In this document: one piece after another, positions 49,231 to 58,858 of the stretch
How positions within the stretch are numbered: position 1 is the first letter of the stretch
Layout of the letters: every line of letters starts with the position of its first letter
Assembly: GCF_000522505.1 (NCBI RefSeq)
Contig: NZ_AZMV01000001.1
Coordinates: 372,001-436,000, forward strand
DNA from: Bifidobacterium moukalabense DSM 27321
Lineage (GTDB): Bacteria; Actinomycetota; Actinomycetes; Actinomycetales; Bifidobacteriaceae
Direction: 5' to 3'
DNA: 64,000 bases
Program-made: the position numbers and the translations under genes
Notes under the pieces: model-generated
The model's database searches: none
Told to the model about the DNA's origin: nothing
Seen by the model: only the letters and a program-made list of their open reading frames with translations

Positions 49231-50727
49231 ATGGCTGAAAAGTTGATGAAGTACGCCGATGCCGTCAAGAAGTTCGATCCGGTCATCGGTCTGGAAACCC
49301 ACGTGGAGCTGTCCACCACCACCAAGCTGTTCTGCCCGGCCGAAGTCTCCTTCGGCGGCGAGCCGAACTCCCAGCTCACCCCGGTGAGCCTGGGTCTGCC
49401 GGGCTCCCTGCCGGTACTGAACAAGACCGCCGTCGATTACGCGATCAAGCTGGGTCTGGCCCTGCACTGCGAAATCGCCGAGTGGAGCCAGTTCTCCCGC
49501 AAGAACTACTTCTACCCGGACATGCCGCGCGACTACCAGATCTCGCAGTACGACAAGCCGACCAACGGCAATGGCTACCTTGACGTGGAGCTTGAGGACG
49601 GCACCGTCTTCCGCGTGCCGATCGAACGCGCCCACATCGAGGACGACGCCGGCAAGAACACCCATGTGGGTGGCGCCGACGGCCGTATCGAAGGCGCCGA
49701 CCACTCCCTGGTCGACTATAACCGTGCCGGCGTGCCGCTGATCGAGATCGTGACCAAGCCGATCGAGGGCGCGGGCGAGCGCGCTCCGGAAATCGCGGGC
49801 GCCTATGTGCGCGCCATCCGCGACATCGTTCGTGCGCTGAACATCTCCCATGCCCGCATGGAGCAGGGCAACATGCGCGCCGACGTGAACGTGTCGCTGC
49901 GCAATAGCCCGTCCGACCCGTTCGGCACCCGTTCCGAAACCAAGAACGTGAATTCGTTCCGTGGCATCGAAAAGACCGTGCAGTACGAGATCCGTCGTCA
50001 GGCGCAGATCCTCTCCGAAGGCGGCGAGATTCTGCAGGAGACCCGTCATTGGGATGAGGCCTCGCAGACCACCGCCGGCGGTCGTGTGAAGTCCGACGCC
50101 GACGATTACCGCTATTTCCCGGATCCGGATCTGGTGATGCTGCACATCACCAAGGAACACATCGAAGAGATGCGGGCCCAGATGCCGGAGATGCCGCGTG
50201 AGCGCCGCAATCGTCTGAAGGGCGAGTGGGGCTTCAACGATCTGGAGATGCGCGACGTGCTCAACGCCGACGCCCTGGATCTGCTCGAAGAGACCGTCAA
50301 GGCCGGTGCGACCGCCGCAGGCGCCAAGAAGTGGTGGCTGGGTGAGCTGTCCCGCGAGGCCAACGCCAAGGGCGCGAGTCTTGAGGAGCTGCCGATCACC
50401 CCGTCCGACGTGGCCGAAGTCGAGAAGCTCATCGCCGACGGCAAGCTCAACGACAAGCTCGCCAAGCAGACCGTCGTCGGCGTGCTCGCCGGCGAAGGCA
50501 CCCCTGCCGAGGTCGTCAAGAAGCACGGCTTCCAGGTCGTATCCGACGACGGCGCACTGGAAAAGGCCGTCGATGAGGCTCTGGCGGCCAATCCGGACAT
50601 CGTCGAGAAGCTCAAGAGCGGCAACATGAAGCCAATGGGCGCGATCATCGGCGCCGTCATGCGCGCCACCCGCGGTCAGGCCGACGCGAAGGCCGTCACC
50701 AAGATCGTGATGGGCAAGATCAAGTAA
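49231..50727 (+). CDS. gatB: Asp/Glu-tRNA amidotransferase subunit B
   Basis: 498 residues. Kinase/transamidase subunit that recognises t[23 protein letters not shown], the [19 protein letters not shown] signature, [25 protein letters not shown] and [13 protein letters not shown] [13 protein letters not shown] are present, followed by the helical tail and the YqeY-like C-terminal domain (about 420-498). AGGAAAG precedes the ATG, 25 bp after gatA. A 17-bp class hairpin ends the operon at 50756. Confidence 0.97.
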   Translation: MAEKLMKYADAVKKFDPVIGLETHVELSTTTKLFCPAEVSFGGEPNSQLTPVSLGLPGSLPVLNKTAVDYAIKLGLALHCEIAEWSQFSRKNYFYPDMPRDYQISQYDKPTNGNGYLDVELEDGTVFRVPIERAHIEDDAGKNTHVGGADGRIEGADHSLVDYNRAGVPLIEIVTKPIEGAGERAPEIAGAYVRAIRDIVRALNISHARMEQGNMRADVNVSLRNSPSDPFGTRSETKNVNSFRGIEKTVQYEIRRQAQILSEGGEILQETRHWDEASQTTAGGRVKSDADDYRYFPDPDLVMLHITKEHIEEMRAQMPEMPRERRNRLKGEWGFNDLEMRDVLNADALDLLEETVKAGATAAGAKKWWLGELSREANAKGASLEELPITPSDVAEVEKLIADGKLNDKLAKQTVVGVLAGEGTPAEVVKKHGFQVVSDDGALEKAVDEALAANPDIVEKLKSGNMKPMGAIIGAVMRATRGQADAKAVTKIVMGKIK

Positions 50728-50755
50728 GGCGCGGCTTCGCTCCGCGGCCCAACTC

Positions 50756-50799
50756 ACACGCCGGAATCCCCGCAAAACGGGTTTCCGGCGTGTTCTTTC
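50756..50799 (+). terminator. Terminator of gatCAB
   Basis: ACACGCCGGAA (50756-50766) pairs with TTCCGGCGTGT (50783-50793), extended inward by CCCCG/CGGG, followed by TCTTTC. Confidence 0.85.
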
Positions 50800-50926
50800 A
50801 TGGTATCGGGGGAGATTCCACGCGAAATTTCACCCTTGTGATTCCCAGTGATCCTCCAGCCGAGTACAATACCGTCGGAATGGTTGTGGCATAGGCCGCA
50901 CCTGTAACGATGCAAGGGACGAAGAC

Positions 50927-52006
50927 ATGCCAGAAAATGCTGAGTCGTCGACAGTGGGCGTTGAATCCCGCGAACTGCCGGCACGAATCACCATCCCGCC
51001 GATCCGTGGCGAAATGGTACACCTGCGTCCGGCGACGGTTGCGGATCTCGATCGCATGGACGTAATCGACGCATATCCGGGGGCCTCCGGAATCACCGGC
51101 AAGGATCGTGTCGCCGAACGCGCCGCCGTGCATGCATGGGTTCGCCGTTCCGTGGCATGGGCCAACGGCGAGACCTCGAAGGAATCCGGCGTGGGCGATC
51201 CGGAATCCCGCCGTACCGTGGCATGGTCGATCATCACGGAATCCGATCACGACGGGAATGGCGAGATCGATGCCGCTTCCTCCGACAACGTGATCGGCAT
51301 GATCTTCCTGATCGATATCGACGGATGGGCCCGTTCCGCCCGCATCCAGGTGATCCTGGGGCAGGATTTCCGCGGACGCGGCTACTCGCGCGACATCATG
51401 CCACGCGTGATGACATACGGTTTTGCACCGGAGCCGGCGGGCCTCGGCATGCACAGGATCTGGGTGGCCGTGCCCGAACAGAACACACGCTCCGTCTCCG
51501 TGTACCAGTCCTTGGGATTCGTACCGTCCGGCCGCTCCCGCGACGCGTTATGGAACGCCTCGCAGAACCGGTATCAGGATCTGATCGTCATGGACACACT
51601 GGTCGACGAATTCGATCCGATCCGCTCCCTTGACGCATTCGGCATGCATGTAATCGAAGACAACCCCGGCGTCAAGGAGGCGCTGAGCGCTCGCGAGCAC
51701 TCCATCGCCATTCAGATCAATGCGCAGGAGGAAGCCAGGGCCAAGGCCGACGAACAGGCCGGCAAGAAGCCGGGCATGACCCGCGAAGAGGCCTACGAGC
51801 ATATCGGCGTGAAACCCGGCCATGTCGATGCCGCCGAGGCCAGGGTCGGCGAACGGGCCGATGAGGCCGATTCCGGCAAATCGGTCAACGGCGATGCCGA
51901 TGCCGAAAACAACTGGCCATACGGTTCCCCCGAACGTAAGACCTCGAAGGAAGCCTGGTGGCGTACACTGGGACGCGGCCGTAAACGTGACAGGGAAGGC
52001 AAGTGA
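50927..52006 (+). CDS. GNAT family N-acetyltransferase with long charged tail
   Basis: 359 residues. The GNAT domain (about 25-225) resembles the RimJ/RimL type: MVHLRPATVADLDRMDVIDA, NVIGMIFLIDIDGWARSARI, QVILGQDFRGRGYSRDIMPR (acetyl-CoA loop) and IWVAVPEQNTRSVSVYQSLG. The remaining 130 residues are Ala/Asp/Lys-rich and probably disordered, ending in RTLGRGRKRDREGK. It transfers acetyl from acetyl-CoA to an unknown amine. The stop TGA overlaps the next ATG by one base, so it is coupled to the DUF2469 gene. Confidence 0.85.
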   Translation: MPENAESSTVGVESRELPARITIPPIRGEMVHLRPATVADLDRMDVIDAYPGASGITGKDRVAERAAVHAWVRRSVAWANGETSKESGVGDPESRRTVAWSIITESDHDGNGEIDAASSDNVIGMIFLIDIDGWARSARIQVILGQDFRGRGYSRDIMPRVMTYGFAPEPAGLGMHRIWVAVPEQNTRSVSVYQSLGFVPSGRSRDALWNASQNRYQDLIVMDTLVDEFDPIRSLDAFGMHVIEDNPGVKEALSAREHSIAIQINAQEEARAKADEQAGKKPGMTREEAYEHIGVKPGHVDAAEARVGERADEADSGKSVNGDADAENNWPYGSPERKTSKEAWWRTLGRGRKRDREGK

Positions 52007-52320
52007 TGAGCGCCGAGGATCTCGACAACTACGAAACCGACGCTGAGCTGGCGCTATACAAGGAATATCGCGACGTCATCAAGCTGTTCACCTATGTGGT
52101 GGAGACCGAGCGTCGTTTCTATCTGGCCAATAAGGTCGACTTCAACGTACGTTCCGCCGGCCAGGACGTCTACTTCGACGTGCAGCTCACCGACGCATGG
52201 GTGTGGGACGTGTATCGTTCCAGCCGCTTCGTCAAGAACGTGCGCATCGTCACCTTCAAGGACGTGAACGTCGAAGAGGTGCAGAAAACCGATATCGACA
52301 TCCCCGACGACATCCACTGA
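52006..52320 (+). CDS. DUF2469 family protein
   Basis: 104 residues. Conserved actinobacterial family: EDLDNYETDAELALYKEYRD, LFTYVVETERRFYLANKVDF, VYFDVQLTDAWVWDVYR and VTFKDVNVEEV. Function is unknown in the family. Start at the ATG at 52006 overlapping the stop of the acetyltransferase gene, with AGGGAAGG upstream. Confidence 0.88.
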   Translation: MSAEDLDNYETDAELALYKEYRDVIKLFTYVVETERRFYLANKVDFNVRSAGQDVYFDVQLTDAWVWDVYRSSRFVKNVRIVTFKDVNVEEVQKTDIDIPDDIH

Positions 52321-52488
52321 TCCCGTCGGCTCATTCCCGCATACCGGCCGTTCGCCGACTGTACGGCCATAGTTTGCCGGAATGTCACCTGATGCGCATG
52401 TCATGTTTGATTTGCGCGCATACAACATTCATGATGCGTCCCGAGACACGGGCCCGCCCCATTGCCTATGAGATAAAGGTGAATGTTG

Positions 52489-54369
52489 ATGTCGACACGA
52501 ACAGTGAAGAGGATCGTCGGTTCCGTTGCATGCGTCGCCGCGACCGCCATACTGATGCCGGGAACGGTCTGCCCGGCTCTGGCCCTGGAATCCGACGGCC
52601 AATACTACAGCAGCAAGCAGCCGTATGTGGCGCCAAGCGCCGCAACCATGGCATCCTATAGCCAGGCTCCGGAAGGGTACGAGCCAATCTATACCGAAAG
52701 CATGGCCCGTCATGGATCACGGGGCCTGTCCAGCTACAAGTATGATGCGTTGCTGATGAAGATGGCCGAAACCGCCGAGCGGGATGGCGGATTCAAGTCG
52801 GATGCCATCAAAACCGAGTTCATGAGGAATCTGAACGGCATCACCGCGGCCAATGTCGAGAACGGCTACGGCATGCTGACTGGGCAGGGCGCGGATCAGC
52901 ATTACGGCATCGGCGAGCGCGCGTACCAGCGCAATCGGTCGCTGTTCGATCAGGCCGCAACCGATGGCGGCACGATCTCCTACCAATCCTCCGGTGAGGC
53001 GCGTGCCACCGAATCCGGTGAAAACTTCGAAAAGGGCTTCAACGCGGCCTCCGGAGGCAAGCTGGCCGGCAACGTCGTCAAGCCGACGAATCCCGCCGAT
53101 TCCGGCGACGGCAAGGATTTCCAGAAGAATCCCGACACCCTGTACTTCCATAAGGTGCAGAATCCCGACGGTACCGAAAAGACGCCGGGCACCACGGCAT
53201 ACGACATCGCGAATGATTATCAGAATTTCGTGGCCAACGACGAGACCATCGCCGGCGCCGAGGAGACCATCGGCGACAATGCCGACGTCAAGCAGGCCGC
53301 GCATGACCTGTTGTCGCAGATCTTCACCGACGAATTCCTTGCTAAGCTCGAAGACGGCGAATACACGTGGTACAACACCGCCGACGGTACCAAGAAGGGC
53401 GCGGTGAACTGTGCGCCGGGCGCTGATGCGTCCAAAGACGCCAATGCGTGTGGCGACGGTTCCAAGAAGATCAAGAACGAATACAACGCAGCGATGGATC
53501 TGTACAACCTGTATATCATCGCCGCCGACATGCAGAACGAGAACACCGGCGACCACACCTTTGATTTCAGCCAGTATTTCCAGGGAGAGCATGCGAAGGA
53601 CGCCAAACTGTTCGCTTGGGCGTTGGATGCCGAGGATTTTTATGAGAAGGGGCCGAGCTACGCCGGTCAGAGCGAGACGTACTCCATTGCGCAGCCGCTG
53701 CTGGATGATTTCTTCAACGCCATTGATGCAAGAGTGAGCGGGGATTCCACGGTGGCGACGTTCCGGTTCGCCCATGCCGAGACCATGATGCCGTTCGCCG
53801 CATTGCTTGGCCTGCCTGGCTCCACGCAGCAGGCTTCGGCCTCCACCACCGACGTGTACACCTACGACAACAACGAGTGGCGCGGCGAATCGGTGACGCC
53901 GATGGCCACGAATGTGCAGTGGGACGTATACGCCAGGCAGGGTGAGGATCCGGCCACCGGCAGCGCATACACGCCCATTGTGCGCATGCTGTATAACGAG
54001 AACGAGATTGCGTTCCGCTCGGAATGCACGCCGATCGCCGACGGCTCGAAGTGGTATAAGCTGACCGAGCTGAAGAGCTGCCTCGCGTCCGACCATAAGA
54101 CGCTCGGCCAGGATGCCCGCATCGTGGAGCAGACCGTCTCGAAGACGGAGACGTCCGAAGATACGGCGACCGGCACTGATGCGACGGCGGCCGGTGCCGG
54201 CAAGACGGCCACGGATGAGACGGCCGGTGCCGGCAAGACGACGTCCGCGGGCGATGGCCGGCCGGCATCGCTGGAACGTACCGGAAGCACGATTGCGGTG
54301 CTCGCCGTACTGGCGGTCGGTCTGACGATGGCCGGCATCTCATTGAGTGTGTGGCGTATGCGCCGCTGA
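52489..54369 (+). CDS. Cell-surface histidine phosphatase, MINPP-type phytase
   Basis: 626 residues. Signal peptide about 1-32. Histidine acid phosphatase with the nucleophile motif ARHGSRGLSSY (Arg/His at about 73-74) and, near 429, the proton donor motif HAE (FRFAHAETMMPF). HAE in place of HD is the mark of multiple inositol polyphosphate phosphatases, and extracellular enzymes of this kind are known as phytases in B. longum and B. pseudocatenulatum. The C-terminus has Thr/Ala/Gly-rich repeats (GAGKTATDET, GAGKTTSAGD), then LERTG, a hydrophobic helix and WRMRR: a degenerate sortase-like or membrane anchor. AAAGGTGA fits the ATG at 52489 better than the one at 52483. It would release phosphate from dietary phytate at the cell surface. 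Confidence 0.85.
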   Translation: MSTRTVKRIVGSVACVAATAILMPGTVCPALALESDGQYYSSKQPYVAPSAATMASYSQAPEGYEPIYTESMARHGSRGLSSYKYDALLMKMAETAERDGGFKSDAIKTEFMRNLNGITAANVENGYGMLTGQGADQHYGIGERAYQRNRSLFDQAATDGGTISYQSSGEARATESGENFEKGFNAASGGKLAGNVVKPTNPADSGDGKDFQKNPDTLYFHKVQNPDGTEKTPGTTAYDIANDYQNFVANDETIAGAEETIGDNADVKQAAHDLLSQIFTDEFLAKLEDGEYTWYNTADGTKKGAVNCAPGADASKDANACGDGSKKIKNEYNAAMDLYNLYIIAADMQNENTGDHTFDFSQYFQGEHAKDAKLFAWALDAEDFYEKGPSYAGQSETYSIAQPLLDDFFNAIDARVSGDSTVATFRFAHAETMMPFAALLGLPGSTQQASASTTDVYTYDNNEWRGESVTPMATNVQWDVYARQGEDPATGSAYTPIVRMLYNENEIAFRSECTPIADGSKWYKLTELKSCLASDHKTLGQDARIVEQTVSKTETSEDTATGTDATAAGAGKTATDETAGAGKTTSAGDGRPASLERTGSTIAVLAVLAVGLTMAGISLSVWRMRR

Positions 54370-54378
54370 TGCCGATCA

Positions 54379-54420
54379 CCCGATGCCGCCCTTCGTGGGG
54401 AAGCGGAAGGCGGCATCGGG
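54379..54420 (+). terminator. Terminator of the phytase gene
   Basis: CCCGATGCCGCC (54379-54390) pairs with GGCGGCATCGGG (54409-54420), extended inward by CTTC/GAAG. No long T tract follows. Confidence 0.7.
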
Positions 54421-54549
54421 CATGCATGCGTGAGGATCGCGGGTTTGGCTCAGGGAATAATTTTGTGTGCATCCGCACACGGCACAATGTACGTTTCCTT
54501 ACCTTCTAGTAGACTGTGTCTGATTTTGTTTTTATAAGGAGACCTCAAA

Positions 54550-56139
54550 GTGACGCAAAAGCAATCCGTGGTGATTATTGGCGGTGGCCCTGCCGGCCTG
54601 ACCGCTGCTTGGGAGCTTGCCAAAGACGGTGGCTCCGAAAACTACGACGTGACCGTGCTGGAAGCAACCCGTGAGTTTGGTGGCATCTCCCGCACCGTCA
54701 AGCACGACGGCAATCGTATGGATATCGGCGGTCACCGGTTCTTCTCGAAGGACGAACGCATCATGGACTGGTGGAAGGAGGTCCTGCCGCTGCAGGGCGC
54801 CCCCAGCTACGATGACAGGAAGCTCGGCCGCGAGCACGACATGGAACCGGGTGGTCCGGATCCGGAGGTCGAAGACAAGGTGATGCTCAAGCGTCATCGC
54901 GTGTCCCGCATCTACTGGAATCGTCACTTCTTCGACTATCCGATTTCGCTGAGCGCCAATACCCTGAAGGCCATGGGCCCGAAGCTGACCCTGGTTGCCG
55001 GCTTCAGCTATCTGAAGTCCATGGTGCACAAGCTGCCGGAAACCAATCTGGAGAACTTCTACATCAACCGTTTCGGTCGCAAGCTCTACTCCATGTTCTT
55101 CGAAGGCTATACCGAAAAGCTGTGGGGCCGTCACCCCTCGCAGATCTCCGCCGACTGGGGCGCGCAGCGCGTCAAGGGCCTGAGCATCGTGGGCGTACTG
55201 AAGAACGCCTTCGCCAAGCTCATGCCGAAGAAGCGCGACAATTCCGAGGTCGAGACCTCCCTCATCGAAGAGTTCTGGTACCCGAAGTATGGTCCGGGTC
55301 AGCTGTGGGAGACCGTCGAGGCCAACTGCGAGGCCGCCGGCGTGAAGGTCATCACCGACGCCAACGTGGTCGAGATCCGTCAGGCGGACGGCAGGATCTC
55401 CTCCGTCGTATATGAGGATTCCGAAGGCAACCGCACCGAAATGGCCGCCGACAACTTCATTTCGTCCATGCCGGTCAAGGATCTCGTCAACGCCGTGGAC
55501 GCCTCCGACAAGCCCGCTCCGAACGATATGACCGAAATCGCCAATGGCCTGCCCTACCGCGACTTCGTGACCGTCGGCCTGCTCGTCAAGCACCTGCGTC
55601 TGAAGAACACCACCGACATCCCGACCCTTGGCAACCCGCCGATCGTGCCGGATTGCTGGATCTACGTGCAGGATCCGGGCTACAAGGTCGGCCGCCTGCA
55701 GATCTTCAACAACTGGAGCCCGTATCTGGTGAAGGATGTCGACGATACCGTGTGGATCGGCCTTGAGTACTTCTGCGAGGAAGGCGATTCCTTCTGGAAC
55801 ATGTCCGATGAGGAGGCCACCAAGTTCGCCATCCAGGAGCTCACCCGCATGCAGGTCATCAATGGTCCGCAAGATGTGCTCGACTCCCATCGCGAACGTG
55901 TCAAGAAGGCCTATCCGGCCTACTTCGACACCTATGACCGCATGCCGGAACTCATCGAATACCTCGACTCCTTTGGCAACCTCTACTGCGTCGGGCGTAA
56001 CGGCCAGCACCGTTACAACAACATGGACCACTCCATGGCCACCGCCATCGAGGCCGTCGGCAACATCAGGAACGGCAAGACCTCCAAGAAGAACGTGTGG
56101 TCGGTCAATACCGACAAGTCCTATCATGAGGAAAAGTAG
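54550..56139 (+). CDS. UDP-galactopyranose-mutase-like FAD oxidoreductase
   Basis: 529 residues. The N-terminal FAD-binding motif VVIIGGGPAGLTAAWELA and GG(I)SRTVKHDGNRMDIGGHRF place it in the amine-oxidase / UDP-galactopyranose mutase-like group. The middle WGRHPSQISADWGAQRVKGL and the C-terminal second FAD contact YCVGRNGQHRYNNMDHSMAT are shared with UDP-Galp-mutase-like proteins of actinobacteria and bacteroidetes. It is about 130 residues longer than classical Glf, so mutase activity is a family-based suggestion. GTG start, AAGGAG 8 bp upstream. It is a single-gene unit with its own terminator. If it makes UDP-galactofuranose it would serve galactofuranan-type LTA or exopolysaccharide. 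Confidence 0.75.
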   Translation: MTQKQSVVIIGGGPAGLTAAWELAKDGGSENYDVTVLEATREFGGISRTVKHDGNRMDIGGHRFFSKDERIMDWWKEVLPLQGAPSYDDRKLGREHDMEPGGPDPEVEDKVMLKRHRVSRIYWNRHFFDYPISLSANTLKAMGPKLTLVAGFSYLKSMVHKLPETNLENFYINRFGRKLYSMFFEGYTEKLWGRHPSQISADWGAQRVKGLSIVGVLKNAFAKLMPKKRDNSEVETSLIEEFWYPKYGPGQLWETVEANCEAAGVKVITDANVVEIRQADGRISSVVYEDSEGNRTEMAADNFISSMPVKDLVNAVDASDKPAPNDMTEIANGLPYRDFVTVGLLVKHLRLKNTTDIPTLGNPPIVPDCWIYVQDPGYKVGRLQIFNNWSPYLVKDVDDTVWIGLEYFCEEGDSFWNMSDEEATKFAIQELTRMQVINGPQDVLDSHRERVKKAYPAYFDTYDRMPELIEYLDSFGNLYCVGRNGQHRYNNMDHSMATAIEAVGNIRNGKTSKKNVWSVNTDKSYHEEK

Positions 56140-56159
56140 ATAACGCAGCGTCTTCTCCG

Positions 56160-56190
56160 GCCCGCCAAGCTTCGGCTTGGCGGGCTTTTT
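56160..56190 (+). terminator. Terminator of the flavoprotein gene
   Basis: GCCCGCCAAGC, TTCG loop, GCTTGGCGGGC, TTTTT: a textbook 11-bp stem. Confidence 0.95.
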
Positions 56191-56373
56191 CATTGCGGGC
56201 GGCCGCGCGACGTGCGCATGGTTTTTGCGTTGGTCTGGATTGCGTTGTATGGTTATCAGAGTTCGAAAACCGTGATGATTCGCGGCGAACCTTTCATACG
56301 GCGGATTTTCCGCAATTCTTTTTTTTAAGCTGTTGCAGGCGTGCGCCTGTAGAGCCAAGGAAAGGCATAACCA

Positions 56374-58422
56374 GTGGCAACAAGCCCAAATCTTGAAGAT
56401 ATGAAACTGCCTGAGCTCAAGGAGCTCGCCAAGCAGATGGGACTTCGCGGTACCTCCACCATGCGCAAGCCCGAACTCCTCGCAACGCTTCAGGCCGCCC
56501 GTTCCGGCGGTGAAGCGCCGGCCGGCGTCACCGTGCGTGCACCGAAGGCCACCCGAGCGGCCAAGTCCGCCGTCGACGCCGATGCTGCCGTCGATGAGTC
56601 GAATGCCGCGCCCATTGAAGAGGCTGCGGAACCCGCCGAACCGGCACCGCAGGCCGAAGCGCCGGCCGACAGGCACGCCGGTCGCCGCAAGAAGGCCGTG
56701 AAGGCCTCGGCCGAAGCCCCGATCGATGAATCTCCGGCGGCTTCCGACGAAGCCAAGGCCGCGGTGGATGCGCTTGACGCATTGGACGAGGCCCCGAGGC
56801 AGCGCCGCGACCGCCGTAAGCGCCGTGACGCCGAAGGCGGGGCCGACCTGCTCACCGAGCTCGCCATCGACGGTGCCCAGCCAAAGCAGGAGGATCGTCG
56901 CCGCCGTCGCAAGGATGATTTCGACAACGAGCCCCGTCGCCGTCGCCGCGCCTCCGTGGAGGAGACGAAGGACGAGGACGTCGTACGCGATCTCGATGAC
57001 ATTCTCGCCGCCCTGCCCACGCAGAACGATGCCGAAGACAATCGTCATGCCGACGCCGAGGATGGTGAGTACACCCGTCACGGCCGTGGCCGCAATGACC
57101 GCGACCGCAATAACGACCGCACCGAGCGTCGCGGCCGACGCATGCGCGGGCGCGATCGCGATTTCGACGATCGTGAGGACCGACGTGGCCGTGATGCCGA
57201 CCGCAACGAGCGCAATGATCGTGCCGACCGCAACGATCACGCCGACCGCGAGCAGCGCCGCGAGGAGTCGAAGGAAGACCTCGTGCCGGTCGCGGGCATC
57301 GTCGACGTGCTCGAATCCTATGCGTTCGTGCGCACTTCCGGCTATCTGCCGGGACCGAACGATGTGTACGTCTCCATGGGCCAGGTCAAGAAGTACGGTC
57401 TGCGCAAGGGCGATGCCGTGCACGGTTCCATCCGTACCCCGCGCGAGGGCGATCGCCGCAACCAGCGTCAGAAGTTCGTGCCGCTGCAGTCCATCGACTC
57501 CATCAACGGCCTGTCCGTGGAAGAGGCGATGAGCCGTCCGCAGTTCAACAAGCTGACCCCGCTGTATCCGCAGGAGCGCCTGAAGCAGGAGACCACGCCG
57601 AACAAACTCACCGGCCGCCTCATCGACATCGTGGCGCCGATCGGCAAGGGGCAGCGTGGCCTGATCGTGTCCCCGCCGAAGGCCGGCAAGACCATCACCC
57701 TGCAGAACATCGCCAATGCGATCGCCACCAACAATCCGGAAGTCCATCTGATGGTCGTGCTCGTGGACGAACGTCCGGAAGAGGTCACCGACATGGAACG
57801 TACGGTGCAGGGCGAGGTCATCTCCTCGACCTTCGACCGTCCGGCCTCCGACCACACCACCGTCGCCGAACTCGCCATCGAACGCGCCAAGCGCCTTGTG
57901 GAGCTCGGCCAGGACGTGGTGGTGCTGCTCGACTCCATGACCCGCCTTGCCCGCGCCTACAACATCGCCGCACCGGCTTCCGGCCGCATCCTGTCCGGCG
58001 GTGTGGACGCCCAGGCCCTGTACCCGCCGAAGAAGTTCTTCGGCGCCGCCCGAAACATCGAAAACGGCGGTTCCCTGACCATCATCTCCTCCGCGCTGGT
58101 GGAAACCGGCTCCAAGATGGACGAGGTGATCTTCGAGGAATTCAAGGGCACCGGCAACATGGAACTGCGCCTGAGCCGCGAGCTCGCCGACAAGCGTCTG
58201 TTCCCGGCCATCGACATGAACGCCTCCGGCACCCGCCGCGAGGAGCTCATCACCGATCCGCAGGAACTGCCGATCATCTACCGCCTGCGTCGACTGCTGG
58301 GCGGTCTCGAACCGGAACAGGCCTACCAGACGCTCGTGCCGCGCCTGAAGAAAACCGCGACCAACCGCGACTTCATGGCCTCGCTGATTCAGCAGAGCGG
58401 CAACGCGTTCAACGGCAACTGA
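56374..58422 (+). CDS. rho: Transcription termination factor Rho
   Basis: 682 residues. Hexameric RNA helicase. The N-terminal SAP-like start (MKLPELKELAKQMGLRGTST) is followed by a very long charged insertion (about 45-300, Ala/Asp/Arg-rich with many RR and DR pairs) as in other high-GC actinobacteria. The RNA-binding cold-shock-like domain shows GIVDVLESYAFVRTSGYLPG and YVSMGQVKKYGLRKGDAVHG. The ATPase core has PPKAGKTITL (Walker A, about 434) and VVLVDERPEEVTDM, then SGGVDAQALYPPKKFFGAAR. GTG start after AAGGAAAGG. A strong terminator follows. Confidence 0.97.
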   Translation: MATSPNLEDMKLPELKELAKQMGLRGTSTMRKPELLATLQAARSGGEAPAGVTVRAPKATRAAKSAVDADAAVDESNAAPIEEAAEPAEPAPQAEAPADRHAGRRKKAVKASAEAPIDESPAASDEAKAAVDALDALDEAPRQRRDRRKRRDAEGGADLLTELAIDGAQPKQEDRRRRRKDDFDNEPRRRRRASVEETKDEDVVRDLDDILAALPTQNDAEDNRHADAEDGEYTRHGRGRNDRDRNNDRTERRGRRMRGRDRDFDDREDRRGRDADRNERNDRADRNDHADREQRREESKEDLVPVAGIVDVLESYAFVRTSGYLPGPNDVYVSMGQVKKYGLRKGDAVHGSIRTPREGDRRNQRQKFVPLQSIDSINGLSVEEAMSRPQFNKLTPLYPQERLKQETTPNKLTGRLIDIVAPIGKGQRGLIVSPPKAGKTITLQNIANAIATNNPEVHLMVVLVDERPEEVTDMERTVQGEVISSTFDRPASDHTTVAELAIERAKRLVELGQDVVVLLDSMTRLARAYNIAAPASGRILSGGVDAQALYPPKKFFGAARNIENGGSLTIISSALVETGSKMDEVIFEEFKGTGNMELRLSRELADKRLFPAIDMNASGTRREELITDPQELPIIYRLRRLLGGLEPEQAYQTLVPRLKKTATNRDFMASLIQQSGNAFNGN

Positions 58423-58858
58423 CAGCCGACGATACCTTCTGCGGGAATCGCAGACATGGCCGAATCGTGGAGCCATGATCGGATAAATCCGCGATATCCC
58501 TTCAGAGGGGCATGCAGCGAATCGGCTGCCTGCCCCTCTTTTTTGCCGATGAACCCCCTATGATGGCATTCCGATTTTGCGGCCACTATATAAACAGGAT
58601 TTTCTTATTCGCGGAAAGAATAAAAAAATATGTTTTTTAGGTCTGCATAAAGTAAACATTGCAACACATGACGGAATGATGGTAAAAATAATCAGCTTAA
58701 ATCCATTTATGGTGAAAAACGACGCTTGTGCAGTGAGAGAAATGCGTTTCGATGTGCATTGAGGTGGGTAAGGTTAGGGGTATTACGCCGATCGTCGCTA
58801 GGGGTATCGGCATTGCTGATATTGATGATACGGGGCTTGGTATGAGGAGGAACCGTTT
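58423..58858. other. Partly AT-rich gap between rho and the Lrp gene
   Basis: 436 bp. After the rho terminator there is an AT-rich island at about 58575-58745 with A7 and T6 runs. Short open frames here show no protein-like features. It probably carries the promoter and autoregulatory sites of the Lrp/AsnC gene; I cannot define them. GAGGAGG at 58844-58850 is that gene's ribosome site. Confidence 0.5.
58504..58544 (+). terminator. Terminator of rho
   Basis: AGAGGGGCA...GCAGC pairs with GCTGC...TGCCCCTCT (58504-58518 / 58525-58539, one mismatch), followed by TTTTT. Confidence 0.9.

Noticed and set aside
48982..50775. 597-codon minus-strand frame opposite gatB
   Set aside because: Shadow of gatB; low-complexity Gly/Ala/His-rich translation and no ribosome site.
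54532..58476. 1314-codon open frame on the minus strand opposite the flavoprotein and rho genes
   Set aside because: It is the antisense shadow of two well-supported genes, runs across their terminator and promoter, and its Val/Leu/His/Gly-rich translation has no domain-like features. Long antisense frames are common in GC-rich genomes.
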